Positions 29,201 through 37,322 of a stretch of 64,000 nucleotides of DNA are shown here, piece after piece (position 1 is the stretch's first letter; every line of letters starts with the position of its first letter). Under the pieces are notes generated by a model that had not been told where the DNA came from, ran no database searches, and saw only the letters and a list, made by a program, of their open reading frames with translations. Origin of the DNA: Gemmatimonadota bacterium (GTDB taxonomy: Bacteria > Gemmatimonadota > Gemmatimonadetes > Gemmatimonadales > Gemmatimonadaceae); contig JADJAD010000004.1 of assembly GCA_016704465.1 (NCBI GenBank), positions 682,001 to 746,000 of the forward strand, given 5' to 3'. Made by a program: the position numbers and the translations under genes.

Positions 29201-29434
29201 AATGTTGATCACCCGGTACACGCCGGTCGTGGCCGAGATCGAGCCGAGCCGGGTCCCCTCGATCGCGATCGTGGCGCCAGCGATCGGTTCGTTGGTCCGC
29301 GCGGTCGTGATTGTCCCGCTGAGGACGCCGACCTGCGCCTGGGCGACCTGGGCCGTGAGCGCGATGAGGAACGGCAGGACGTGTCGCGCCCGGACTCCGG
29401 TCCCTCGAGCGCTTCGATGGACACGCTTCAGCAT
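26300..29434 (-). CDS. SusC/RagA-like TonB-dependent outer-membrane transporter
   Basis: The 1044-residue product begins at ATG 29434 behind GGAGG, with a signal peptide ending 'AQVAQAQ'. It has a carboxypeptidase-like domain ('GTITTARTNEPIAGATI'), the TonB linker 'LDQVVVTGTPN', a plug with 'EPLIYIDGVR' and 'INPEEIESIEVIKGPSAATL', and a long beta-barrel. It is the intact counterpart of the broken SusC at 13943. It works with the SusD downstream for energy-dependent import of an unknown oligomer. The promoter candidate is at 29556-29584. Confidence 0.92.
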   Translation of the reverse strand: MLKRVHRSARGTGVRARHVLPFLIALTAQVAQAQVGVLSGTITTARTNEPIAGATIAIEGTRLGSISATTGVYRVINIPPGTYTVSVRRLGYARITREITLRDSLRLDVELEKTTMTLDQVVVTGTPNAQAKRELGNAMGIVSAADISKIAPKPNVQQFLNVVPGVRVASGGGDVGSGGNTRIRGASSMTLSSEPLIYIDGVRVNNAAADAGGFPGQGGVDSRYAPSRINDINPEEIESIEVIKGPSAATLYGTEASNGVINIITKKGARGRPTVNYQVKGGANWLPDPENLFQHSYYKSAAGEIVDVNILKREREIGFPVSVYGRCPAPYKLDGDSCKGSPFRTGMPQGYDVTISGGAESLNYLFFGGWDRDEGPVEYNWKNRLSGRSNLTFTPSEKIFLDFGLGYERSRLRSAGVQQPITTAITWSCPSPGCEPGRNLPGGIDGPTRGFLAYLPEVYHDDIQGYEDVGRNTLTTTLRHIPTGWFNQRITVGGDFTDQRLSSLWKKISTIGSLYPQGRRDVQGSQASYVSADYSGTITWRPSSSLKLESAFGAQYYRKQNQSILSRAETFPVKDLETVTAGATKTAQETFVENKTVGLYVQEQLGWRDRLFLTAAVRGDDNSAFGKSYAATYYPKFSASWVVGEESFARDLPGLSSLRVRAAWGRAGQQPDAFAALRSYAPEAGQGGTPTLTPQNLGNPDLKPEVGEEFETGLDATFIDNRIGVELTYYRKTTRDALVSVPALPSLGFPGVQYRNIGSIKNDGWELDLNGDVFRSRNADLRLGLKFSQNRNEIVSLGGPASLVLNAGFGQYHVPGFPLGAIFHRRITSGEMTTVNGQPRPVNLMCESGSLTPGTTFSDGGGASVPCLTAPAVYWGSALPKWEGSGTMQLTLFRNVQLFGLVDFLGGNTILSGDIRASLLSFRNQRSILEATDPILLGYDILDTRRQPGIVKGGFAKLRQVSATYTLPSTLTRSLKVAHAAVTMSAQNFWTIWVEQRSDFGVKLVDPEIRNTNAAGADPGGLSAYNQEGWPQMRRLSFSVRVTP

Positions 29435-29555
29435 GCGACCTCCGTGTAGTGATGGTGCGAAAACAGGAGTAGCAGCACCACGCCACCGTGCCGGCGCGCG
29501 GAACGTCTTGGGGAACATCCACGCGCGCGTGCGAACGTCGGGACGTGCGCGCATA

Positions 29556-29584
29556 GGTATACACCGTGCGGAATGCGTTGTAAA
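29556..29584 (-). promoter_or_regulatory. Sigma70-like promoter for the second susCD operon
   Basis: On the minus strand TTTACA (29584-29579) and TATACC (29561-29556) are separated by exactly 17 bases, 122 bases upstream of the SusC start. The surrounding gap 29435-29839 holds no recognisable gene; its left part is the leader and its right part lies beyond the end of the next minus-strand gene. Confidence 0.5.
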
Positions 29585-29839
29585 GTGTGTACAGAACTGA
29601 GCGCACCGCGACGGCGACGGCGCCTTCGGGTACGCGGGCGGTTACGTGGGCGGTTACGCCGGCGGGTGCGTTGGTGAGCGGAAGCGGACCCGGCAGGTGC
29701 ACGCCGTCCGGAGCCCGGACCGGATCAGGGCGGTCCTGATTGGCGCATGGCCAAGGCCGGCTCGACCGATGCCGATGCAGCGACGACTACCACACCGACG
29801 GTCAGGGGCGCAGGAGGCGCCGCCGGGAATCGGAGTTCT

Positions 29840-30316
29840 CTACGCGCCGCCGAGTCCCAGCGCCCACCGCACGATCCGGATGCCGAAGTCCACCGCCGAA
29901 ATGCCGATCGGAATCGCCGAGATTCCGACCGAGAATGCCAGGCCGTAACGGAAGAGCGTGGCACCGACCGTCCCGGTGCGATGTCCGAAGATCGGACGCA
30001 GTACCAACAGCTCGAGCATCCACCCCGACGTGTAGGCCACGTTGGCGATGACTCCGTAGGCCAGCACACCGACGAGCGGTGGGCCGAAGACGTGGTGCGG
30101 AAACGGTCCAACAGCGCTCAGGACCGCGATGCTGGTGAGCGAAACGAGACCGGTCGCGCCCACAGCAACGTTGAAAGGCAGGCGTCGGCGCTCCCACCAC
30201 CGCACGACCTCGGCTGCGCTCTCGTTGCCGGCTGCGTCGCGAAACAGCAGACGCCGCGCCGCCGATGAGGGCTCGGGCGCTGGCGTGGAATCCTGGAAGA
30301 GGTCAAGGGCGTTCAT
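29840..30316 (-). CDS. Small polytopic membrane protein of unknown function
   Basis: The 158-residue product starts at ATG 30316. After about 45 soluble residues there are probably three to four membrane helices (for example 'LVSLTSIAVLSAVGPF', 'VLAYGVIANVAYTSGWMLELLVL' and 'YGLAFSVGISAIPIGISAV'). I do not recognise the family and see no catalytic motif. TATGAT sits about 14 bases before the ATG, which would give a very short leader. It is divergent from the S9 peptidase gene. Confidence 0.65.
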   Translation of the reverse strand: MNALDLFQDSTPAPEPSSAARRLLFRDAAGNESAAEVVRWWERRRLPFNVAVGATGLVSLTSIAVLSAVGPFPHHVFGPPLVGVLAYGVIANVAYTSGWMLELLVLRPIFGHRTGTVGATLFRYGLAFSVGISAIPIGISAVDFGIRIVRWALGLGGA

Positions 30317-30459
30317 GTGAAAGCACTTTATCATACAAAGCTTGGCGGCGCAAGACGTGGTCGTTGGGACGCGATGGCTAATCGACGCCCGTTGACCTCC
30401 ACCTCGCCCCGCCTCACGTTGACCACGCCCGCTCCTCCCGACCTCACCGGACTCCGATA

Positions 30460-32793
30460 ATGCGTCGTTCCCGATCGCTCGTTCGCTCGCTCGCCCTCTT
30501 CCTCTCCCCCGCCCTCGCGCTCGCCCAGGCACCGGCCGTCGACTACCAGCGCGCCGAGCAGATGCTGACGTGGAACGCGCTGCGCCATGTGAGCGGCGAC
30601 CAGGTGGCACCGACGTTCTACCGCGACAGCACGCGCTTCTGGTACCGCGTGATGACGCCGCGCGGCGCCGAGTTCATCTCCGTGACGCCGACGAGCGGCC
30701 AGCGGGCCCCCCTGTTCGACAATGCCCGGCTCGCCGCGGCCCTTTCGCGCGCCGCCGACTCCGCGGTCGCTGCCGGGACGCTCCCCTTTCAGCGCTTCGA
30801 CTTCGCCGACGACGGGCGAGACGAGAAGCGCATCAGGGTGCGCGTCGGCAAGCGAGACTTCGTCTGCGAGCTGGCGGGCTACGCCTGCACGAAGTCCGAT
30901 ACGCTTCCCGACCGCCGCCGGTACGTGCGATCGCCCGATGACCAGTGGGAGGCCTTCGCCTCGGGCCACAACCTCTGGGCGCGGCGCACCGGAGCGAACG
31001 ACTCGACCCAGCTCACCACCGACGGCATCGCGCTCCACGCCTACGGCGTCACCTCGCGCTCGCCCACACAGATCAAGCAGAAGCTCCCCGACATTGCACA
31101 GGTCACCTGGTCTCCCGACTCGCGCCGCCTGGTCGTGCCGCGTGTCGATGAGCGTGGCGTGCAGCGCTTCCATCTCTACTCGTCGACGAGTGCACGTCCG
31201 ACAGCGTACGACTATCCCTACGCACTCCCCGGCGACTCCATCGTCCCGATGACCGACCTGTACCTGGTCAACGTCCCTGCCGGGACGAGCCGCCGTCTGG
31301 AGTCACCGCCGCAGCCGCAGATGTCGTTCTATGCCTTTGGCGGCAGCCTGGCGCAATGGTCACCCGCGTCGGATCGCGTCTACTTCACCCATGTCAACCG
31401 CGGACCGAGGAAGGTCCAACTGATGGTTGCCGACGTCGCCGGCGGGCCACCGCGCGCGATGGCCGCCGACAGCGCTGCCTCATACGTCGTCGGCAGCATC
31501 GATATCACCAACGGCGCGATCAACTGGAAGCCACTCCGTAACGGCAACGTGATCTGGTTCTCCGAACGTGACGGCTGGGCGCACCTCTACCACCTCGGTG
31601 CCGACGGTGCCGTTCGGCACCAGCTCACCGCGGGCGACTGGGTCGTGACCGCGCTGCTCGGCGTCGACGAGACGGCGGGGCGCGTGTACTTCACCGCGCG
31701 TGGTCGCGAAGCGGGGCGCCACCCCGAGTACGACTTCCTGTACTCGGTGGGACTCGATGGCACGGCACTCACCCTGCTGACTCCCGAGGACGCCGACCAT
31801 GCCGTGACCGCCGTGCCGTCGGGTAAGTACTTCGTCGACACATACAGCCGGGTCGATACACCGCCCGTGAGCGTGCTGCGTGCGGCTGACGGGCGGATCA
31901 TGAAGGAACTCGAGCGCGCCGATATCTCGGCACTGCGCGCCACCGGGTGGCGTCCCGGCGAGATCTTCCGCGCCAAGGCGCGCGATGGTGTCACCGAGAT
32001 CAGCGGCGTCATGTACAAGCCCTCGGACTTCGACTCCACGAAGCGCTATCCGGTCATCGACCACATCTATCCGGGGCCGCTCATCACCCCGGTGTCCAAG
32101 GAGTTCTTCCCCTCCCGCATCGCCTTCTCGTACTCCACGATGGGGCAGGTGCAGGCACTCGCCGAGCTCGGCTTCATCGTCCTCGAGATCGACGCGTTAG
32201 GCAACACCGGGCGCGCCAAGGCAATCTACACGCGGGAATTCGGCAACCTGGGCGACAACGGGATCCCCGACCACGTCGCCGCCATCCAGCAGCTCGGCGT
32301 GCAGCACCGGTGGATGGACCTCTCGCGCGTGGGCATCTACGGACACTCCGGCGGCGGCTTCTCGTCGACCGACGCCATGCTGCGCTATCCCGACTTCTTC
32401 AAGGTGGCCGTCTCCACCTCGGGCAACCACGACAACCGCACCTACTACAATGGCTGGGGGGAGCGCTTCCAGGGACTCCTGGTGCGCGACACGCTGCGCG
32501 GCACCGACAACTACGCCCCGGCAGCCAACAAGACCTTTGCCGCCAACCTCAAGGGCAAGCTCTTCCTGATCCATGGCGACATGGATGACAACGTGCACCC
32601 CGCGCACACCCTGGCGCTGGTCGATGCGCTGGTGAAGGCCAACAAGCGCTTCGAGCTGCTCATGCTCCCCGATGCCGATCACGGGTTGACGCAGCATCCC
32701 TACGTCATCCGGCGCACGTGGGACTTTTTCGTCGAGAACCTGCTGGGCGGGAAGGCGCCCGACGAGCACGTGATTGCGCCGCCGCCCAGGTGA
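30460..32793 (+). CDS. Exported S9B dipeptidyl-peptidase IV-like serine peptidase
   Basis: The 777-residue protein has a signal peptide (to about 23, 'ALALAQ'), an N-terminal DPPIV-type eight-bladed propeller region (about 90-520) and a C-terminal alpha/beta hydrolase. The catalytic triad is visible: Ser630 in GHSGGG, Asp709 in 'HGDMDDNVHP' and His741 in 'DADHGL'. Such enzymes release dipeptides from oligopeptides in the periplasm. It sits between a membrane protein and a convergent FAD oxidase, so it is probably monocistronic. A small GCCC-AAAC-GGGC hairpin (32818-32829) lies in the convergent gap. Confidence 0.92.
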   Translation: MRRSRSLVRSLALFLSPALALAQAPAVDYQRAEQMLTWNALRHVSGDQVAPTFYRDSTRFWYRVMTPRGAEFISVTPTSGQRAPLFDNARLAAALSRAADSAVAAGTLPFQRFDFADDGRDEKRIRVRVGKRDFVCELAGYACTKSDTLPDRRRYVRSPDDQWEAFASGHNLWARRTGANDSTQLTTDGIALHAYGVTSRSPTQIKQKLPDIAQVTWSPDSRRLVVPRVDERGVQRFHLYSSTSARPTAYDYPYALPGDSIVPMTDLYLVNVPAGTSRRLESPPQPQMSFYAFGGSLAQWSPASDRVYFTHVNRGPRKVQLMVADVAGGPPRAMAADSAASYVVGSIDITNGAINWKPLRNGNVIWFSERDGWAHLYHLGADGAVRHQLTAGDWVVTALLGVDETAGRVYFTARGREAGRHPEYDFLYSVGLDGTALTLLTPEDADHAVTAVPSGKYFVDTYSRVDTPPVSVLRAADGRIMKELERADISALRATGWRPGEIFRAKARDGVTEISGVMYKPSDFDSTKRYPVIDHIYPGPLITPVSKEFFPSRIAFSYSTMGQVQALAELGFIVLEIDALGNTGRAKAIYTREFGNLGDNGIPDHVAAIQQLGVQHRWMDLSRVGIYGHSGGGFSSTDAMLRYPDFFKVAVSTSGNHDNRTYYNGWGERFQGLLVRDTLRGTDNYAPAANKTFAANLKGKLFLIHGDMDDNVHPAHTLALVDALVKANKRFELLMLPDADHGLTQHPYVIRRTWDFFVENLLGGKAPDEHVIAPPPR

Positions 32794-32859
32794 GGCGTGA
32801 CCGTCCTGCCGACGGATGGCCCAAACGGGCGCACGTGATCGCGAGCCGCTGCCGGGGTG

Positions 32860-34023
32860 CTAGAAGACGTTGGTCTCCACCCGTAGCGCCCGCGCGTCGA
32901 AGCGATCCACGCGCAGCTCGTCGATGTCGATGCTGTGTGCACGACCGTCGAGGATTTCTTCGGCCATCAGCATGCCCGTCGCTGGCGCGTGCATCACCCC
33001 GTGCCCGCTGAAGCCGCTCGCATCGAGGTAGTTGGGGAGCGCGGGATGCCGTCCCAGGACGGGCATGTGGTCGGGGGTCACCTCGTACAGCCCCGACCAG
33101 CAGCGACGGTGCGCAAGCTGTGCCTCTCCAAGCATCGGGAAGCGGCGCACGCCATGCTCGAGCACCGAATCGAGCCACCCCCAATCGACGTCCAGCCGTT
33201 CGCTGGACGGCTCGTGGGGATTGGTGAGTCCGAAGAACAGCGCACGCCCTTCCTTGCGCACGTAGAAGCCGCTCGCGACGTCGAACGAGAACGGCATTCC
33301 GTCGGGGAGACCGTCGAAGTCGTCGGTCACGTAGATGGTGCGGCGAAAGGGGCGCACCGGGATGTCGAGACCGGCCATGGCTCCCAGCGGTCCCGCCCAT
33401 GCCCCGCACGCATTGACGAAGGTCTCGCAGCCATAGGTCCCGTCCGGCGTCTCGACCCCCACCACGCGGCCGCCCACGCGGTGCACCGCAGAGATCGGTG
33501 CCTCGCACCGCACCCGCACGCCTAACGACCGCGCCCGCGCGAGGTAGCCGGTGGCGATGCCGTACGGGTCACAGTAGCCGTCCCACGGGCAGTACGACGC
33601 GCCCAGCACGTCGTCGAGGCGCATTCCCGGCACCAACCGCCCCGCCTCGTCGGCGCTCAATAGCTCTGTGGGGACACCGAGCGAACGCTGCAGCTTCGCC
33701 TGCTCCTGGTAACGCTTCCACGACGCGGGGTCGGTGTGGACGAACAGGTAGCCGACCTGTCGCAGCGACGCGTAGCCACCGACCTCCTGGGTGAACGCCT
33801 GCAGTCGCTCTATGGAGTAGTGCGACAGGCGCACGTTCACCGCCGTGGCGAACTGGTGCCGCACGCCGCCGGCCGAGCGGCCCGTGCTCCCGCTCGCCGG
33901 TGCGTCGGCGCGCTCGAGGACGAGGACGTCTCGACAGCCGCGAGCCGCAAGGTGATAGGCGATCGAGGCCCCCACGATTCCGGCGCCCGCGATGATGACC
34001 GACGCACCCGGCCGCTCAGTCAC
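32860..34023 (-). CDS. FAD-dependent D-amino-acid/sarcosine oxidase-like (DAO family)
   Basis: The 387-residue product begins with the FAD-binding motif 'IIAGAGIVGASIAYHLA' (GxGxxG at about 12-17) and a matching Glu at the end of beta 2 ('LVLERADAP'). It ends with the 'GFSGHGVMHAPATGMLMAEEI' block of the DAO family. Family members oxidise secondary or D-amino acids such as sarcosine, glycine, proline or D-amino acids; the substrate here is open. No signal peptide is present, so it acts in the cytoplasm. It has no operon partners. Confidence 0.88.
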   Translation of the reverse strand: MTERPGASVIIAGAGIVGASIAYHLAARGCRDVLVLERADAPASGSTGRSAGGVRHQFATAVNVRLSHYSIERLQAFTQEVGGYASLRQVGYLFVHTDPASWKRYQEQAKLQRSLGVPTELLSADEAGRLVPGMRLDDVLGASYCPWDGYCDPYGIATGYLARARSLGVRVRCEAPISAVHRVGGRVVGVETPDGTYGCETFVNACGAWAGPLGAMAGLDIPVRPFRRTIYVTDDFDGLPDGMPFSFDVASGFYVRKEGRALFFGLTNPHEPSSERLDVDWGWLDSVLEHGVRRFPMLGEAQLAHRRCWSGLYEVTPDHMPVLGRHPALPNYLDASGFSGHGVMHAPATGMLMAEEILDGRAHSIDIDELRVDRFDARALRVETNVF

Positions 34024-34669
34024 GCGGATCGGATGTGTTCAGGCAGTACCTTTCGCGGTCGATGCGTGTCGCCACGAGCGTCACCAGTGTGAGTCGCGTC
34101 ATGTGCGCGATGTTATGTCGCGCCGAGACGTGGCGCGGTCGGGAGTTCCCCGATTGGCGCCCCGCGGTCCCTCTTCTACCTTGCGTCGTACACCGAGCGA
34201 TTCGCTCGGGCCTTCGTCTATTCGCCATCGCCGATGCTTCTTGCCGTCGACATCCATCGCGAAGCCACATCGCCCTCCCGGGGCGCCGGAGACGGCGCCG
34301 AGGAGGCGATGGTGCGTGCATGGACCGGACGCTCGGCGATTCAGTGCGTGACCAGTACGGCGCTTCCCCGCATCGCGACCGCTGGAGCGCCCAAGACGCG
34401 CGTGTCCGACTTGCGCGCTGTCGCCCCCCGTGCCCTGCGCCGATCTGCCATCAGACGTCGCACGCACGGGGGCTCACCTGGCCTCGAGCACAAGGTGGGG
34501 ACGGCGCACGCGCGCGAGCGCGGCTAGCGCAGCCTCGATTCCGGCACCGCCGGCGGCCTCCAGTCCGCCGTCCGATCGCCCCACCTGTGCTTGGCGCAGG
34601 TGGGGCGTCGTGTTTTCGCGGGTGCCCACGAGGGGTACCCGCCAACGGGCCATACCGGAGCACTCACGC
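34024..34669. other. Long intergenic region with hairpins
   Basis: This 646-base stretch has no gene I can support; small frames inside it (for example 34234-34527) have no family features. It holds a 7-bp hairpin, CCGAGCG-ATT-CGCTCGG (34193-34209), and a strong terminator-like structure at 34577-34618. It may contain an unrecognised small RNA; tmRNA, 6S and tRNA hallmarks were not seen. Confidence 0.4.
34577..34618 (+). terminator. Strong hairpin with T tract in an otherwise empty region
   Basis: Arms CGCCCCACCTG and CAGGTGGGGCG form 11 bp and can extend inward to about 14 bp around a TTG loop, followed by TCGTGTTTTCG. This is the best rho-independent terminator shape in the window. No plus-strand gene ends nearby; it lies 52 bases before the ATG at 34670, so it could end a small RNA or act as an attenuator. 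Confidence 0.6.
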
Positions 34670-35110
34670 ATGCACAGCCAGCTGCAACTGATTCGGAACG
34701 CCGACCTCGGGTACATCCTGAAGGAGCAGTCCGAGATCGTGGGATGGATTCAGCAAGGAATCGTTGGCCTCGCCGGCTACCCGAGCCGCGTCGACGCCTA
34801 CTTCGCCGCCGACGCCGCCGCGTCGACCCTGCGGGACTGGTCGCTCGGACGGGAGGTGTCGCTTCCCGTCCCGTTCCCGCGCCCGCTCGCCCCCGACGAG
34901 CGCGTGCGCGTCGACGACCGGGTCGTCGGACGTCTCGTCCCTCCGTTCAAGAGCGCGGCATTCGGGGCCGCGGGCTACGGGTTCGAGATCGCCGTCCCGG
35001 CAGACACCTGGCTCTCCGTGATGCTGGAACTGGCGCAGCGCCTGCGCGAGAATACGGCGGAATGGCGCCGCCTGCGCCACGAGGTAGCGACGCCGTTGGA
35101 CGTAGCCTAG
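34670..35110 (+). CDS. Conserved-looking hypothetical protein
   Basis: The 146-residue product starts at ATG 34670 (CGGAG ten bases before). It is soluble, with an acidic and aromatic N-terminal half ('EQSEIVGWIQQGIVGLAGYPSRVDAYFAAD') and a C-terminal amphipathic helix ('LAQRLRENTAEWRRLRHEVA'). It has no signal peptide, membrane segment or catalytic motif. I do not recognise the family. Codon use matches the neighbours, supporting a real gene. Confidence 0.6.
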   Translation: MHSQLQLIRNADLGYILKEQSEIVGWIQQGIVGLAGYPSRVDAYFAADAAASTLRDWSLGREVSLPVPFPRPLAPDERVRVDDRVVGRLVPPFKSAAFGAAGYGFEIAVPADTWLSVMLELAQRLRENTAEWRRLRHEVATPLDVA

Positions 35111-35171
35111 CGCCGGTCATGTCACGACGGCGCTCGTCGCGCCCGAGAACGAACGACGACATCATGGACGC

Positions 35172-35456
35172 ATGACCGCCGCGTGCCCGACGCTCGCCTT
35201 CATCGTGAACCTGACGCCCGATCCGGGGTGCCGGGAACACGCACTCCGAACGCTCGAGGGCGCGTGGATCGCCTTCCTCGTGACACGTGCCCTCACGTGT
35301 CACGTGCGAGGGCGCGACGCGAGCATACGGGTCGTCGTGAGCGAAGCGTCGCAGGCCACCGAGGCCGATCGCGTGGCGACCGACGCCTGGCTGGCTGGCC
35401 GCCGCGACGTAGTGCGGTGGACCATCGGCCCCCTGTTCGACCTGCAGGACGACTGA
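35172..35456 (+). CDS. YggL-like (DUF469) small protein
   Basis: The 94-residue product resembles YggL 50S-binding proteins in its C-terminal half: 'ATEADRVATDAWLAGRRDVV' followed by a terminal 'xGPLFDLQDD', comparable to the 'W..R.....V....LFDVWWD' end of YggL. The N-terminal beta-strand and helix pattern also fits. If correct it would bind the large ribosomal subunit. The match is from memory of the family pattern and is modest. Confidence 0.5.
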   Translation: MTAACPTLAFIVNLTPDPGCREHALRTLEGAWIAFLVTRALTCHVRGRDASIRVVVSEASQATEADRVATDAWLAGRRDVVRWTIGPLFDLQDD

Positions 35457-35467
35457 CACTGGCGCGC

Positions 35468-35504
35468 GGGCAGAGACACCCCTCGCGCGCTGGGCACTCT
35501 GCCC
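35468..35504. terminator. Hairpin between convergent genes
   Basis: GGGCAGAG (35468-35475) and CTCTGCCC (35497-35504) form an 8-bp stem in the 49-base gap between the YggL-like gene and the convergent transglycosylase gene, so it may terminate both. Confidence 0.45.
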
Positions 35505-35505
35505 C

Positions 35506-36969
35506 TCAGTTCGAGATACCCCCCACCTGCGGCGACGGCACCTCGCCAAGGGGCGGGGCGAATCCAAAGCCGAACAGCGTGGGATTCTCCCCGATCACTG
35601 CGGCCGCGACCACGCGGAACACATAGTCGTACGTTTCCTGTGGAATGTCGCGGCGGTGCGTGGCCATCAGCGCCCAGAAATTCCGCTCGGCCGGGGACTC
35701 GGGGAGCGAACGGATCAGCGCGCGCAGGCGCGTCTCTCCCATGTTGTACGAAGCCATCACCAGCAGCCCCGACGCCTGCGCATCCGTCGTGTAGATGTCT
35801 GCGAGGTAGCGCGCGGCGGCGTTCGTCGCCTTGGTCACGTCGTGCCGCTCGTCTGCTGGATCGTACGCCCGCTCCCCCTGCAGCGCCCCCAGCCGTAACC
35901 CATATGCCTCAGCGGTGGGTGGAATGAGCTGCCAGAGCCCCTTGGGGACGCCGAGTCGCGTGGACGGACCGATCGCCCTGGGGTCGAGCTTGCTCTCCTG
36001 CAGGGCGATGTAGAAGAACTCGCGGGGGAGGTGGTGCTGCCGCAGGATGGCCGCCACCTGTGGCCCCAGCTGCTGCCGGGTCGCCCGTGCGAGGCTGGCC
36101 TCGAGGTCTTCGGCATTCCATCGCTTGATGTACCGGCGGACCTCGTCGACGAAACCACGAGGGATCATCGCCTCCGATTCGCCGAGGCGGTGCACCGTGC
36201 GATAGATGAGCTGCACGTCGGCCGGTGTCTGGTCGCTGTAGATGCCGAGCGTCTTGAGCAGGTCGTCGTATTGCGACTCGAGGCGGGCACGACGTTCGTC
36301 GAGCGTGCTGTCCGGACCGGCCGCGGCCGCAAGGCGCCGCATGTCGAGGTCGAGCGCCTTCATGGTGTTGAAGACCGCCCCGGCGGTGGTGCGCAATGCC
36401 CTCACCCGGCGCATCTGCCAGAGCGCGCTGCCGCCGGCGACGACGGCAACGAGGGCGAGGATTCCGATGGCGAGTCGGTGCCGGCGGATGCGCCGCAGCC
36501 AGGTGAACGCGTCGAGGTCGCGGATCTCCTGTGCGGCGGCGCGCATCATCTGCGTATCCGACGACATGTTCTCGGGATCGTGCGCGCCGAAGATCCGGTC
36601 GATGAGGTCCTTGCGGACGACTTCCTTCGTTTCGCCCTTCGGCGTCCCTCTCCGCACGGCCTGCTCCGCGGGCTGTGCTTCGGGGAGCGTCAGGTGCAAG
36701 TCGGGGCCGCCGAGACCGAGACGTACCGTCGTCTGCGGGCCGACTGGGGCGCGTGTGACCCGCTTCCCATCGATCAGCGTTCCGTTGGTGCTGTCGAGGT
36801 CGACGACCTCCCACCCGTTCCCGCTGCGTCGCAGCTCGAGGTGTTCGGCGCTCACCACCGCGTGGTTGACCACCAACCCGTTCGACTCGGCACGACCGAC
36901 GCGCACCGTCTCGGAGAAGCGAAGGACCTCGGCGCGGTCCGGGGCGACCACGTGGAGCTCGTGCGGCAT
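35506..36969 (-). CDS. FHA domain - membrane helix - lytic transglycosylase fusion
   Basis: From ATG 36969 (GAGGA upstream) the product is 487 residues. An N-terminal FHA domain ('VRVGRAESNGLVVNHAVVSA', 'DSTNGTLIDGKRV', about 20-75) should bind phosphothreonine in the cytoplasm. A helix (about 160-182) crosses the membrane. The periplasmic part has a coiled region and an SLT/MltD-type transglycosylase domain with the catalytic Glu325 ('ALQESKLDPRAIG') and 'GLWQLIPPTAEAYGL', 'MASYNMGE'. It would cleave peptidoglycan under control of Ser/Thr phosphorylation. The kinase at 21098 is a possible partner, though not adjacent. Confidence 0.88.
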   Translation of the reverse strand: MPHELHVVAPDRAEVLRFSETVRVGRAESNGLVVNHAVVSAEHLELRRSGNGWEVVDLDSTNGTLIDGKRVTRAPVGPQTTVRLGLGGPDLHLTLPEAQPAEQAVRRGTPKGETKEVVRKDLIDRIFGAHDPENMSSDTQMMRAAAQEIRDLDAFTWLRRIRRHRLAIGILALVAVVAGGSALWQMRRVRALRTTAGAVFNTMKALDLDMRRLAAAAGPDSTLDERRARLESQYDDLLKTLGIYSDQTPADVQLIYRTVHRLGESEAMIPRGFVDEVRRYIKRWNAEDLEASLARATRQQLGPQVAAILRQHHLPREFFYIALQESKLDPRAIGPSTRLGVPKGLWQLIPPTAEAYGLRLGALQGERAYDPADERHDVTKATNAAARYLADIYTTDAQASGLLVMASYNMGETRLRALIRSLPESPAERNFWALMATHRRDIPQETYDYVFRVVAAAVIGENPTLFGFGFAPPLGEVPSPQVGGISN

Positions 36970-37322
36970 GGTTGGTCCTCGGACGGGGCCGGCGTGCTCC
37001 TGCCGGTCGCGATGCGCCGGGACGACGCGGGGGGGGTGACTGAGGGACGGCGAGGAGCAGGCAAGTTGTGGCGGAGATGCTCGACGACGTGGGGTGGGGA
37101 GCATGCCTCCGAATGCGCCGCTAGGCAAGAGCACGAGGCGAACGGCGTCCCTTGTCGTGCTCGTTAGGTTACCGCATCACTCGGCGCGCTCGTGCCGCGC
37201 AAGGCGGCCGCCTATACGTCGATGCCGCACCCCACGCGCCTCGAATCGAGCGCGATGAACGTCTCGCGAGGCGGCACGCCAGAGCATACGTTCTTGCGCC
37301 CGCAATCTCGGCTCGGACACTA
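36970..37322. other. Divergent intergenic region
   Basis: These 353 bases lie between the divergent transglycosylase and propeller-lipoprotein genes and must hold both promoters. Open frames extend into it from both sides without convincing coding features. I see no clear promoter hexamers or repeats beyond one CGTTAGGT at 37162. Confidence 0.4.

Noticed and set aside
34234..34527. 98-codon open frame as a gene
   Set aside because: No ribosome binding site, no family features, Arg/Ala-rich composition like shadow frames.
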